Positions 1-6,174 of a DNA stretch of 11,360 nt are shown piece by piece. Origin of the DNA: Gammaproteobacteria bacterium (GTDB lineage Bacteria > Pseudomonadota > Gammaproteobacteria > Xanthomonadales > Marinicellaceae). Location of the stretch: positions 1 to 11,360 of the forward strand of contig JAUHZH010000030.1 in the NCBI GenBank assembly GCA_030426065.1, read 5' to 3'. The position numbers were made by a program, and so were the translations under genes. Each line of letters opens with the position of its first letter. The stretch's first letter is position 1. The notes under the pieces were generated by a model. That model was not told where the DNA came from. It saw only the letters and a list, made by a program, of their open reading frames with translations, and did no database searches.

Positions 1-152
1 TGGCCATTTCAGACGGTGCTGGTGCGGCAAGTCAAAATGCCATAGGTATCGCGGTGATGGGCGGCATGATTGCATCAACCGTTTTGGCCATCCTGTTTGT
101 TCCGATGTTTTATGTGCTGGTGCAAAAGGTGTTCAGGAAACAAAAGGATTAA
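1..152 (+). CDS. RND-family efflux pump inner-membrane subunit, C-terminal end (partial)
   Basis: The first complete codon starts at base 3 and the frame runs 49 residues to TAA at 150-152; the rest of the gene lies upstream of the window. The visible end contains GAASQNAIGIAVMGGM followed by a hydrophobic segment (IASTVLAILFVPMFYVLV) and a short basic tail (KVFRKQKD). In the AcrB/MexB family this is the loop before the last transmembrane helix plus that helix, with the typical G-x-x-V-M-G-G-M and F-V-P-x-F signatures. These proteins are proton-driven trimeric pumps that work with a periplasmic adaptor and an outer-membrane channel. The family is clear; the substrate and exact subtype cannot be told from 49 residues. 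A strong terminator follows, so this is probably the last gene of its operon. Confidence 0.9.
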   Translation, partial: AISDGAGAASQNAIGIAVMGGMIASTVLAILFVPMFYVLVQKVFRKQKD

Positions 153-178
153 AATTACCCACTGATTTTGACCTTTGG

Positions 179-211
179 ACGCCTGTTGCTGATGCAATGG
201 GCGTTTTTTTT
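179..211 (+). terminator. Intrinsic terminator of the RND pump gene
   Basis: An 11-pair stem (179-189 with 194-204, including two G-T wobbles) closes on the four-base loop TGAT and runs directly into eight T (204-211). It lies 27 bases after the pump gene's stop codon. This is a textbook rho-independent terminator for the plus strand. Confidence 0.9.
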
Positions 212-223
212 GCTTCAATTAAC

Positions 224-255
224 GTGACCAACCTGTAGCAGGACAGGTTGGTCAC
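224..255. repeat. Perfect 12-bp inverted repeat downstream of the crotonase gene
   Basis: GTGACCAACCTG (224-235) and CAGGTTGGTCAC (244-255) are exact reverse complements around the eight-base loop TAGCAGGA. The repeat sits between the plus-strand pump terminator and the stop codon of the minus-strand crotonase gene at 274. Read on the minus strand it follows that gene's end by 18 bases, so it is probably its transcript-end hairpin. The sequence after the stem on that strand (GTTAATTG) is only weakly T-rich, so it is not a classic intrinsic terminator. It could instead stabilise the 3' end or be a binding site. Confidence 0.65.
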
Positions 256-273
256 CGTTTGATTAACAGCGGT

Positions 274-1050
274 TCAATGTCCTGAGAATTGAGCTGGGCG
301 TTTTTCCAAAAACGCGCTGGTGCCTTCTTTTTTGTCTTCTGATGCACAGCAGATGCCGAAGGCTTTGACTTCGTAATCAAGGGCCTCATTCAAGCCACAT
401 TCCAAGCCGCGGTTGATGGCGTCGATGGCCATGCCCAAAGCAATCGGTGCCGATTGAGCCAGTTGGTCGGCCATTTTGTCAACGGTGGCTTGCAATTCGC
501 CTTGAGGTACCACCAGATTCACCAAGCCCCATTGCTCAGCCTTGACAGCTGAAACCATGTCGCCCAACAGGTTCATTTCCATTGAACGGCCTTTGCCAAT
601 CAATCGGGTCAAGCGTTGGGTGCCACCGAATCCAGGAATCACACCCAACTTGATTTCAGGTTGGCCGAATTTGGCGTTGTCAGAAGCGACACGCAGGTGA
701 CAGGCCATGGCCAATTCACAACCACCACCTAAAGCGAAACCATTGACGGCCGCGATCACGGGTTTGCCGCAGTTTTCGATTTCATCAAAGACGGATTGTC
801 CAAATTGGGCAAACTGCATGCCGGTGTTGGCATTTGTGGTGGCGAGTTCAGAAATGTCAGCGCCAGCAACAAAAGCCTTTTCTCCGCTGCCAGTGATGAT
901 GATCACAGCGACGTTGTCATCGGTCTTGGCATCGCCAATGATGTTGGACAACTCAGCCAAGGTGGCTTGGTTCAATGCATTGAGTTTGTCTGGGCGGTTG
1001 ATGGTGACCGTCAGGACGCGATTTTCTAATTGGCTTAATACATTTGTCAT
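274..1050 (-). CDS. Enoyl-CoA hydratase / crotonase-family protein
   Basis: The 258-residue product has the usual length of a single-domain crotonase that hydrates enoyl-CoA in fatty-acid or related acyl-CoA breakdown in the cytoplasm. Visible landmarks are the N-terminal TINRPDKLNAL (about 17-26), the oxyanion-hole region AFVAGADI (59-66) and NGFALGGGCELAM (103-115), and GQPEIKLGVIPGFGGTQRL (129-147). Glu112 and Glu132 match the two catalytic glutamates of true hydratases, so hydratase activity is likely. The precise chain length or pathway is not shown, and no other beta-oxidation gene is nearby. The frame is open further upstream to 1080, but a perfect TATAAT at 1084-1079 would place the transcription start near 1072. 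The ATG at 1050, giving MTNVLSQLENRV, is therefore chosen. No strong Shine-Dalgarno sequence is seen before it. Confidence 0.93.
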   Translation of the reverse strand: MTNVLSQLENRVLTVTINRPDKLNALNQATLAELSNIIGDAKTDDNVAVIIITGSGEKAFVAGADISELATTNANTGMQFAQFGQSVFDEIENCGKPVIAAVNGFALGGGCELAMACHLRVASDNAKFGQPEIKLGVIPGFGGTQRLTRLIGKGRSMEMNLLGDMVSAVKAEQWGLVNLVVPQGELQATVDKMADQLAQSAPIALGMAIDAINRGLECGLNEALDYEVKAFGICCASEDKKEGTSAFLEKRPAQFSGH

Positions 1051-1078
1051 GATGATGTTAAAAGATTGGAAATCGGGC

Positions 1079-1106
1079 ATTATACCACTGCTGATTGAAC
1101 TGAAAG
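1079..1106 (-). promoter_or_regulatory. Sigma70-like promoter of the crotonase gene
   Basis: Read on the minus strand, a perfect -10 box TATAAT occupies 1084-1079. The sequence CTTTCA at 1106-1101 lies 16 bases upstream and matches 3 of 6 positions of the -35 consensus. The predicted start near 1072 gives a leader of about 22 bases before the ATG at 1050. The -10 box is convincing and the -35 is weak. Confidence 0.6.
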
Positions 1107-1120
1107 AGTCCTTTGCTGTC

Positions 1121-1149
1121 TTGTTAATGTAACTTTTGTGGCTTATACT
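1121..1149 (+). promoter_or_regulatory. Sigma70-like promoter of the FKBP isomerase gene
   Basis: TTGTTA (1121-1126, 4 of 6 matches to the -35 consensus) and TATACT (1144-1149, 5 of 6 matches to -10) are separated by the ideal 17 bases. Transcription would start near 1156, leaving a leader of about 24 bases that carries the ribosome site AGGA at 1171-1174. It is divergent from the crotonase promoter, with about 60 bases between the two -10 boxes. Confidence 0.7.
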
Positions 1150-1179
1150 ACGCCGCTGAATTTTGAAATGAGGATCACA

Positions 1180-1911
1180 ATGAAAAAATTATTGACCTTG
1201 GCACTGTTGGGCGCATCTTTGATCGCCACAGCTCAAGCGCCAAAACAGCCACTCCCCAAAAGTGCTGACATCAACTTCGATAAAAACAAAGCCAGTTACG
1301 CCATTGGCTACCGCATGGGTTTGCAATTGGCAGGCCGCAAAGATTCTGAATTTTCTGTCAATGTGGAGCAAGCCATCAAAGGATTGCGTGAAGCCGCTGC
1401 TGCACAAGACCCATCGATTGATAAAGAGCAAATGGCCGCTGAGTTTGCTAAATACCAACAAAAATTGCAGTTGTTCCAAGCAGAGCAGTTGCAAAAATTG
1501 GCCGATGAAAACCAAAAACGTTCTGATGATTTCTTGAACAAGAACCGCAAGAAAACAGGCATCAAAGAGTTGCCTTCTGGCGTTCAGTACCGTGTGATTG
1601 AAACCGGTGCAGGTAAAAACGCTTCAGTCAACGACACCGTTTCTGTTCACTACCGTGGAGCATTGATCGGTACCGAAAACTATGACAACATGAAAGAGTT
1701 TGACAGCACTTATACCCGTGGTCAACCGCTGGAAATGGACATGAGCAAAGTCGGCATGAAAGGCTGGCGTGAAGTCATTCCGATGATGAAAGCCGGAGAC
1801 AAATGGCAAGTGTTCATGCCACCCGAAATGGCTTATGGCGCTCAAGGGACTGGTCCCATCGGCCCCAATGAAGTGTTGGTTTTTGATGTCCACTTGGTCA
1901 GCATCAAGTAA
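1180..1911 (+). CDS. Periplasmic FKBP-type peptidyl-prolyl cis-trans isomerase (Mip/FkpA/FklB-like)
   Basis: This 243-residue protein has a signal peptide (MKKLLTLALLG...ATAQA, likely cut after residue 20). It is followed by an N-terminal alpha-helical dimerisation domain (about 30-120, rich in K, E and Q, ending in a long helix) and a C-terminal FKBP domain (about 127-243). Such proteins catalyse proline isomerisation and act as folding chaperones in the periplasm. Expected pocket residues are visible: Tyr158 in VHYRG, Phe174-Asp175 in EFDSTY, Trp196 in GW, Tyr219 in AYG, and Phe235 in VFDV. An unusual extra stretch of about six residues (TENYDNMK region, 165-172) lies between the HYRG and FDSTY strands. 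The ATG at 1180 is chosen because AGGA at 1171-1174 lies five bases before it and it begins the signal peptide. Its own promoter and terminator suggest a single-gene transcript. Confidence 0.93.
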   Translation: MKKLLTLALLGASLIATAQAPKQPLPKSADINFDKNKASYAIGYRMGLQLAGRKDSEFSVNVEQAIKGLREAAAAQDPSIDKEQMAAEFAKYQQKLQLFQAEQLQKLADENQKRSDDFLNKNRKKTGIKELPSGVQYRVIETGAGKNASVNDTVSVHYRGALIGTENYDNMKEFDSTYTRGQPLEMDMSKVGMKGWREVIPMMKAGDKWQVFMPPEMAYGAQGTGPIGPNEVLVFDVHLVSIK

Positions 1912-1933
1912 GCGCATCAGCCCAAACATTCAG

Positions 1934-1961
1934 AAAGGCAAGTCTTGAGCTTGCCTTTTTT
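1934..1961 (+). terminator. Intrinsic terminator after the FKBP gene
   Basis: AAAGGCAAG (1934-1942) and CTTGCCTTT (1950-1958) form a nine-pair stem with loop TCTTGAG, continuing into a T run at 1956-1961. It lies 22 bases after the stop codon of the isomerase gene and ends only ten bases before the ATG of the next gene. Confidence 0.9.
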
Positions 1962-1971
1962 CGTTTAACAC

Positions 1972-2562
1972 ATGAACAAATCACACTTCATCCAACAACT
2001 TAAGCAGGCATTGAATGACCAGAAATTGCCAGCTGAGTTGTGGCAAGGGCAATCTGCGCAAATGCCAAGAACGGCGGCTGTGCTGTTTCCTTTTTACTGG
2101 AAAAATGAAGCCCCTTGGGTGTTGTTGACACAACGCCACAAAGATTTGAAACACCACTCGGGACAAGTCAGCTTTCCAGGGGGTGCTTTTGAATCGAGTG
2201 ATGGTCATGTGCGGCAAACTGCTTTGCGTGAAACAGAAGAAGAGATTGGCATCAAAGCCAACCAAATAGACTTGTTGGGCCATTTGGATCCCCTGCCTTC
2301 GATCAGTGGATTTGAGGTCACGCCTTTTGTTGGCTTTGTTGAATCGGGTTTTGAGATCGACAAACAAGACGAAGAAGTGGACCGGGTGTTCGGTGTGCCT
2401 TTTGCTTTTTTCCAAGAACAGGCCAACCGAACCAAACAGTTCGCCAAAACCCCGATTGGGCGAAAACATTATTATATATACCAATACAATGACGACGTGA
2501 TTTGGGGCTTAACAGCGCAAATCATAGTACAATTGGTCAAACGTTTAGAAGAACAATCATGA
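1972..2562 (+). CDS. nudL: Nudix hydrolase, CoA pyrophosphatase type (NudL/YeaB-like)
   Basis: The product has 196 residues, close to E. coli NudL. Residues 51-71 match the CoA-specific motif LLTxRxxxLxxHxGxVxFPGG (here LLTQRHKDLKHHSGQVSFPG then G). The Nudix box follows directly (about 70-94), ending in RETEEEIGI with its metal-binding glutamates at 87-91. The family cleaves coenzyme A or its derivatives to 3',5'-ADP and 4'-phosphopantetheine in the cytoplasm. No clear Shine-Dalgarno sequence precedes the ATG at 1972, which lies ten bases past the upstream terminator, and I see no convincing promoter. The stop TGA overlaps the start of miaB by four bases (ATGA), which implies coupled translation. 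The CoA pyrophosphatase assignment comes from the motif, not from neighbours. Confidence 0.88.
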   Translation: MNKSHFIQQLKQALNDQKLPAELWQGQSAQMPRTAAVLFPFYWKNEAPWVLLTQRHKDLKHHSGQVSFPGGAFESSDGHVRQTALRETEEEIGIKANQIDLLGHLDPLPSISGFEVTPFVGFVESGFEIDKQDEEVDRVFGVPFAFFQEQANRTKQFAKTPIGRKHYYIYQYNDDVIWGLTAQIIVQLVKRLEEQS

Positions 2563-3890
2563 CAGGTAAAGTTTTTATCAAAACCCATGGGTGTCAGATG
2601 AATGAATACGATTCTGACAAAATGCAGGATGTGTTACTGAAATCGCACGGTCTGGAAATCACTGATGTGGAAGAAGATGCCGATGTGATTTTGATCAACA
2701 CCTGTTCAATCCGGGAAAAGGCCCAAGAGAAGGTGTTTTCTCAATTGGGTCGCTGGCGTCAATTGAAAGAAAAGAACCCCAATGTGGTCATTGGAGTCGG
2801 CGGTTGTGTGGCTTCGCAAGAAGGTGATGCCATCATCAAACGCGCGCCTTTTGTCGATTTGGTCTTTGGGCCGCAAACCATCCACCGCTTGCCGGGCTTG
2901 CTGGACGAATGGAAAAAGCAAAACCAGCCACAAGTGGACATTTCATTCCCCGAAATTGAAAAGTTTGATCATTTGCCCAAGCCACGCAAAGAAGGTCCAA
3001 CGGCTTTCGTTTCCATCATGGAAGGTTGCAGCAAATACTGTACTTTCTGTGTTGTGCCTTACACCCGCGGTGAAGAAGTGTCGCGCCCATTGGATGGTGT
3101 CCTGGCTGAGATCATGGAGTTGGCGGAACAAGGCGTTAAAGAAATCAATTTGCTGGGCCAAAACGTCAATGCTTACCGTGGTCTGACCCATGATGGCGAT
3201 GTGGTTGACTTGGCTTTGTTGATTCACTATGTGGCGGCCATTGATGGCATCGAGCGCATTCGATTCACCACGTCTCATCCAGTTGAATTCACCGATGCTT
3301 TGATTGAAGCTTATCGTGATGTGCCTGAGTTGGCCAATTACCTGCATTTACCCGTCCAAAGTGGCTCTGACCGAATTTTGTCGATGATGAAACGCGGCCA
3401 CACGGCATTGGAATACAAACAAAAAATCCGCAAATTGCGTGAAGCGAGGCCCGACATCAGCTTGTCTTCCGATTTCATCGTGGGTTTCCCTGGTGAAACC
3501 AAAAAAGACTTTGATGACACCATGAAATTGATCACAGACGTGGGCTTTGATCAGTGTTTCAGCTTCATTTATTCAGCCAGACCGGGTACACCGGCTTCAT
3601 CGATGCCAGACACCACACCAATGGATGAGAAAAAAGAAAGGCTGCAATTTTTACAAAGTACCATCAACGACATGGCAGCAGAAATCAGTGCATCCATGGT
3701 GGGCAGCACACAAAAAGTGCTGGTTGAAGGCACATCAAAGTGGTCAGAAGAGGAATTATCTGGTAAAACAGAAAACAATCGGGTGGTGAACTTCCAGGGA
3801 CCCAAACGATTGATAGGGCAGATGGTGGATGTGACCATCACCGAAGCATTGAGAAATTCATTGAGAGGACGTGTAAGCATTAATGACTGA
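2559..3890 (+). CDS. miaB: tRNA-2-methylthio-N6-dimethylallyladenosine synthase MiaB
   Basis: This radical-SAM methylthiotransferase converts i6A to ms2i6A at position 37 of tRNAs that read UNN codons. The 443-residue product shows the full set of features. The N-terminal UPF0004 domain has cluster cysteines 12 (KTHGCQMNEYDSD), 49 (INTCSIREKAQEKVF) and 83 (GVGGCVASQEG). The radical-SAM motif CxxxCxxC uses cysteines 157, 161 and 164 (MEGCSKYCTFCVVPYTRG), with the LLGQNVNAYRG stretch after it. A C-terminal TRAM domain lies at about 375-440. The ATG at 2559 is chosen because MTGKVFIKTHGC matches the usual MiaB start and it overlaps the previous stop as ATGA; the open frame upstream lies within nudL. 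The gene is followed with an 8-base overlap by ybeZ, as in many gammaproteobacteria. Confidence 0.97.
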   Translation: MTGKVFIKTHGCQMNEYDSDKMQDVLLKSHGLEITDVEEDADVILINTCSIREKAQEKVFSQLGRWRQLKEKNPNVVIGVGGCVASQEGDAIIKRAPFVDLVFGPQTIHRLPGLLDEWKKQNQPQVDISFPEIEKFDHLPKPRKEGPTAFVSIMEGCSKYCTFCVVPYTRGEEVSRPLDGVLAEIMELAEQGVKEINLLGQNVNAYRGLTHDGDVVDLALLIHYVAAIDGIERIRFTTSHPVEFTDALIEAYRDVPELANYLHLPVQSGSDRILSMMKRGHTALEYKQKIRKLREARPDISLSSDFIVGFPGETKKDFDDTMKLITDVGFDQCFSFIYSARPGTPASSMPDTTPMDEKKERLQFLQSTINDMAAEISASMVGSTQKVLVEGTSKWSEEELSGKTENNRVVNFQGPKRLIGQMVDVTITEALRNSLRGRVSIND

Positions 3891-4860
3891 AAAAACTCCT
3901 GAGATCAGAAACGTCACATTGACTGATCTGAACAATGGCAAATTAGCCAACCTCTACGGCGAACACGATTCGCACCTCAAACAACTGGCAGATCACACGG
4001 GCGTTACCATCAACGCCCGTGGCAACCAATTCCAACTGAAAGGCAAAAACGGCGCGGTCAAAAAGGCCGAACAGTTGTTGCGGCTGTTGGTCAAGGAAGC
4101 CCAAAAAGAAGCACTGAACCCTGAAATTGTTCATGTGATCTTGGCAGGTAACGCCACCAAGCCGGACTATGAGCCACAAGAAGTGGCGATTCAAACCAAA
4201 GCCGGGTTGATCACAGGTCGTTCTGATAACCAAAAAGAATACTTGCACAACATCGTCACGCACGACATCAACTTTGGCATCGGTCCCGCCGGTACCGGCA
4301 AAACCTTTTTGGCTGTGGCCTGTGCCGTTGAGGCATACAACAACGACCGGGTCAGGCGATTGGTTTTGGTCAGGCCGGCAGTAGAAGCCGGTGAGCGCTT
4401 GGGCTTCTTGCCGGGTGATTTGAGCGAAAAAGTGGATCCATACCTGCGACCCTTGTACGACGCTTTGTACGACATGTTGGGTCACAACAAAGTCGAAAAG
4501 ATGCTCGAAAAGAATGAAATTGAAGTGGCGCCTTTGGCATTCATGCGCGGTCGCACATTGAACGACGCGTTTGTGATTCTGGATGAGGCACAAAACACCA
4601 CGGTCGAACAAATGAAAATGTTTTTGACCCGAACGGGATTCAACACCACGGTGGTGGTCACTGGTGATGTGACTCAAATTGATTTGCGACCAGGTGAGCA
4701 ATCTGGATTGAAGCATGCCATGAACATTTTACAGCAGGTCAAAGGCATCAGTTTTTCTTGGTTCAAGTCGAAAGACGTGGTGCGACACAATTTGGTCCAA
4801 AAAATTGTCGACGCCTACGACCGCAGCAACCGCAAATCGGACGATGATTCATCAAATTGA
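3883..4860 (+). CDS. ybeZ: PhoH-family ATPase YbeZ
   Basis: The 325-residue product is a PhoH-like P-loop NTPase. The N-terminal part (about 10-75) is a small KH-like nucleic-acid-binding fold with LANLYGEHDSHLKQL and VTINARGNQF. The PhoH domain (about 110-315) contains Walker A GPAGTGKT (134-141) and Walker B VILDEAQ (231-237), plus the conserved RPAVEAGERLGFLPGDL (164-180). YbeZ is the usual partner of the rRNA-processing nuclease YbeY and probably acts as an RNA-dependent ATPase or helicase in ribosome maturation; that role is known of the family, not seen here. The start ATG overlaps the end of miaB by eight bases, and the end overlaps the start of ybeY, so all three are probably made from one transcript. 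Confidence 0.95.
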   Translation: MTEKTPEIRNVTLTDLNNGKLANLYGEHDSHLKQLADHTGVTINARGNQFQLKGKNGAVKKAEQLLRLLVKEAQKEALNPEIVHVILAGNATKPDYEPQEVAIQTKAGLITGRSDNQKEYLHNIVTHDINFGIGPAGTGKTFLAVACAVEAYNNDRVRRLVLVRPAVEAGERLGFLPGDLSEKVDPYLRPLYDALYDMLGHNKVEKMLEKNEIEVAPLAFMRGRTLNDAFVILDEAQNTTVEQMKMFLTRTGFNTTVVVTGDVTQIDLRPGEQSGLKHAMNILQQVKGISFSWFKSKDVVRHNLVQKIVDAYDRSNRKSDDDSSN

Positions 4861-5293
4861 CGTCATATTGGTCAATGATGGGGAAATTCCTTCCCCATCA
4901 TTCGAGCAATTCGCCACATGGCTTCAACCACTGGCAGATCATTTTAAAATCCACAAAGAACTGTGCATCAAAATTGTCCACCCTGAAGAAAGCCAGTTCT
5001 TAAACAATTACTATAGGGACAAAAACAACCCCACCAATGTCCTTTCCTTCCCCTCCGACCTCCCAGAATATGTCGAATCACCACACTTGGGTGATTTGGC
5101 CATATGTGCCGATGTGGTCGAAAAAGAAGCGCAAGCCCAAGGTAAGCCCAGTGACCACCATTGGGCGCACATGACTGTGCATGGTTGTCTGCATTTGCTC
5201 GGTTATGACCACATTGAAGAGGATGAAGCCGAAGTCATGGAGGCTTTGGAGGTGGCAATGTTAGCGCAATTGGGCATGGCCAACCCGTACTGA
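4844..5293 (+). CDS. ybeY: Endoribonuclease YbeY, 16S rRNA 3'-end maturation factor
   Basis: The 149-residue product carries the UPF0054/YbeY zinc motif H-x3-H-x5-H in HMTVHGCLHLLGYDH, with metal ligands His113, His117 and His123. It also has the conserved NVLSFP (65-70) and GDLAIC (83-88). YbeY is a metal-dependent single-strand RNase needed for 16S rRNA processing and ribosome quality control. The ATG at 4844 is chosen because MIHQIDVILVND resembles the usual start; it overlaps the ybeZ end by 17 bases. A longer open frame back to 4805 is only the shifted reading of ybeZ. In many relatives corC (ybeX) and lnt come next; here an acetyltransferase gene follows, with no terminator seen in between. 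Confidence 0.95.
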   Translation: MIHQIDVILVNDGEIPSPSFEQFATWLQPLADHFKIHKELCIKIVHPEESQFLNNYYRDKNNPTNVLSFPSDLPEYVESPHLGDLAICADVVEKEAQAQGKPSDHHWAHMTVHGCLHLLGYDHIEEDEAEVMEALEVAMLAQLGMANPY

Positions 5294-5302
5294 ACTTTCT
5301 GT

Positions 5303-5329
5303 TTGTTTGTGCTTTTGATTTGGTACAAT
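5303..5329 (+). promoter_or_regulatory. Possible promoter giving a leaderless acetyltransferase mRNA
   Basis: TACAAT at 5324-5329 matches 5 of 6 positions of the -10 consensus. The best upstream candidate is TTGTTT at 5303-5308 (3 of 6), at a short 15-base spacing. Transcription would begin around 5336, exactly where the ATG of the next gene lies. No Shine-Dalgarno-like sequence stands before that ATG, which fits a leaderless transcript. Read-through from ybeY is also possible. Confidence 0.45.
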
Positions 5330-5335
5330 CAATCC

Positions 5336-5779
5336 ATGAACATCCGTTCCATACAGCCTGATGACTGCACAGCATGGTCCCGTTTGCGGACGTTGTTGTG
5401 GCCTGACACCGACGATGCGCACATGAGCGAAATCGAGGCATTCTTTACAGGTCAGTCACATGATGTGGTCGCGGTTTTCGTCGCTGAAACCATGCAGGGT
5501 GTGGTTGCATTCATTGAGCTCAATGTCCGAAATTTTGCCGAAGGCAGCCGTCAAGGCCGCGTGCCTTATGTTGAAGGTTGGTTGGTCGACCCTGCTTTTC
5601 AGAACCAAGGCATTGGAAAAGCTTTGATGTCAGCTGCCGAATCTTGGGCAGTTGATCAAGGTTACACTGAATTGGCCAGCGACACCGAGCATGACAATGT
5701 GAAAAGCCAAGAGATCCATGCGCATTTGGGGTTCAAAGAAGTTGAACGGGTGGTGTGCTTTTTGAAGGCGTTGTCATGA
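5336..5779 (+). CDS. GNAT acetyltransferase resembling aminoglycoside 6'-N-acetyltransferase AAC(6')
   Basis: The product has 147 residues, the normal length of the chromosomal AAC(6')-I group. It matches the family from end to end: WSRLRTLLWPDTDDAH (14-29) near the N-terminus, YVEGWLVDPAFQNQGIGKAL (78-97) holding the acetyl-CoA loop QNQGIG, and ASDTEHDNVKSQEIHAHLGF (114-133) followed by EVERVVCFLKAL. AAC(6') enzymes transfer acetyl from acetyl-CoA to the 6'-amino group of aminoglycosides. Many chromosomal members may have other native substrates, so resistance is an inference from family. The ATG at 5336 gives the family-typical MNIRSIQPDD start; the frame is open to 5303 but the -10 box lies inside that extension. 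Its stop overlaps the next start as ATGA. Confidence 0.82.
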   Translation: MNIRSIQPDDCTAWSRLRTLLWPDTDDAHMSEIEAFFTGQSHDVVAVFVAETMQGVVAFIELNVRNFAEGSRQGRVPYVEGWLVDPAFQNQGIGKALMSAAESWAVDQGYTELASDTEHDNVKSQEIHAHLGFKEVERVVCFLKALS

Positions 5780-6174
5780 AAGTGTTTTTTACCCTATGTT
5801 TGGTTCTGGTGGGCTTGGTCAATCTGGCGCCCGTTGTGGGTGTGTTTTCTGCACAGCAGATGGCTGAAGCCTATGGTGTCACCATCAACGGGTCTGAGAT
5901 GGTGGTTTTGATGAAACATCGGGCTTTGTTGTTTGGCTTGTTGGGAGGGTTCACTTTGTTCGCAGTATTTGTTCGTTCTTTGCAGCTGCCGGCTCTGGTG
6001 ATGTGCGGTTTGAGCATGTCAGGTTTTGTTTGGTTGATGCATTTTGATTCGGTGACATCACATGCAATGCAGCGCATTCTGTGGTTCGATTATGCGGGAT
6101 TGGTGTTTTGGTTGTTGGCAGCGCTTGCTTACACGCTGAACCGCAACCGAGGGAGTGACCGTCATGGACTTTAA
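5776..6174 (+). CDS. Small four-helix integral membrane protein of unknown function
   Basis: The 132-residue product has four predicted membrane segments at about 5-23, 46-68, 70-90 and 102-122, with a short basic, polar C-terminal tail (NRNRGSDRHGL). A conserved-looking loop, MKHRALLFGLLGGF (46-59), recalls small proteobacterial membrane proteins that databases sometimes label, probably wrongly, as phosphopantetheine adenylyltransferase. I recognise that resemblance from memory only and assign no function. The start ATG overlaps the stop of the acetyltransferase gene by four bases, and the end overlaps the next gene by 11 bases, so all three genes are likely co-translated. Confidence 0.75.
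   Translation: MKVFFTLCLVLVGLVNLAPVVGVFSAQQMAEAYGVTINGSEMVVLMKHRALLFGLLGGFTLFAVFVRSLQLPALVMCGLSMSGFVWLMHFDSVTSHAMQRILWFDYAGLVFWLLAALAYTLNRNRGSDRHGL

Noticed and set aside
1051..1080. Upstream start at 1080 for the crotonase gene
   Set aside because: The perfect -10 box at 1084-1079 would place the transcript start inside this extension, and the family-typical start is at 1050.
707..1132. A 141-codon plus-strand open frame over the crotonase gene
   Set aside because: The minus-strand crotonase reading has both catalytic glutamates and family length; the plus-strand frame has no domain and covers the divergent promoter.
3943..4716. A 257-codon open frame on the minus strand
   Set aside because: It lies wholly inside ybeZ, which has full PhoH motifs. 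The translation is His-, Gln- and Val-rich with no recognisable domain, as expected of an antisense shadow.
6155..6163. GTG start at 6155 for the YsnE-like gene
   Set aside because: The GTG overlaps the ribosome site GAGGGAG, whose spacing suits the ATG at 6164.
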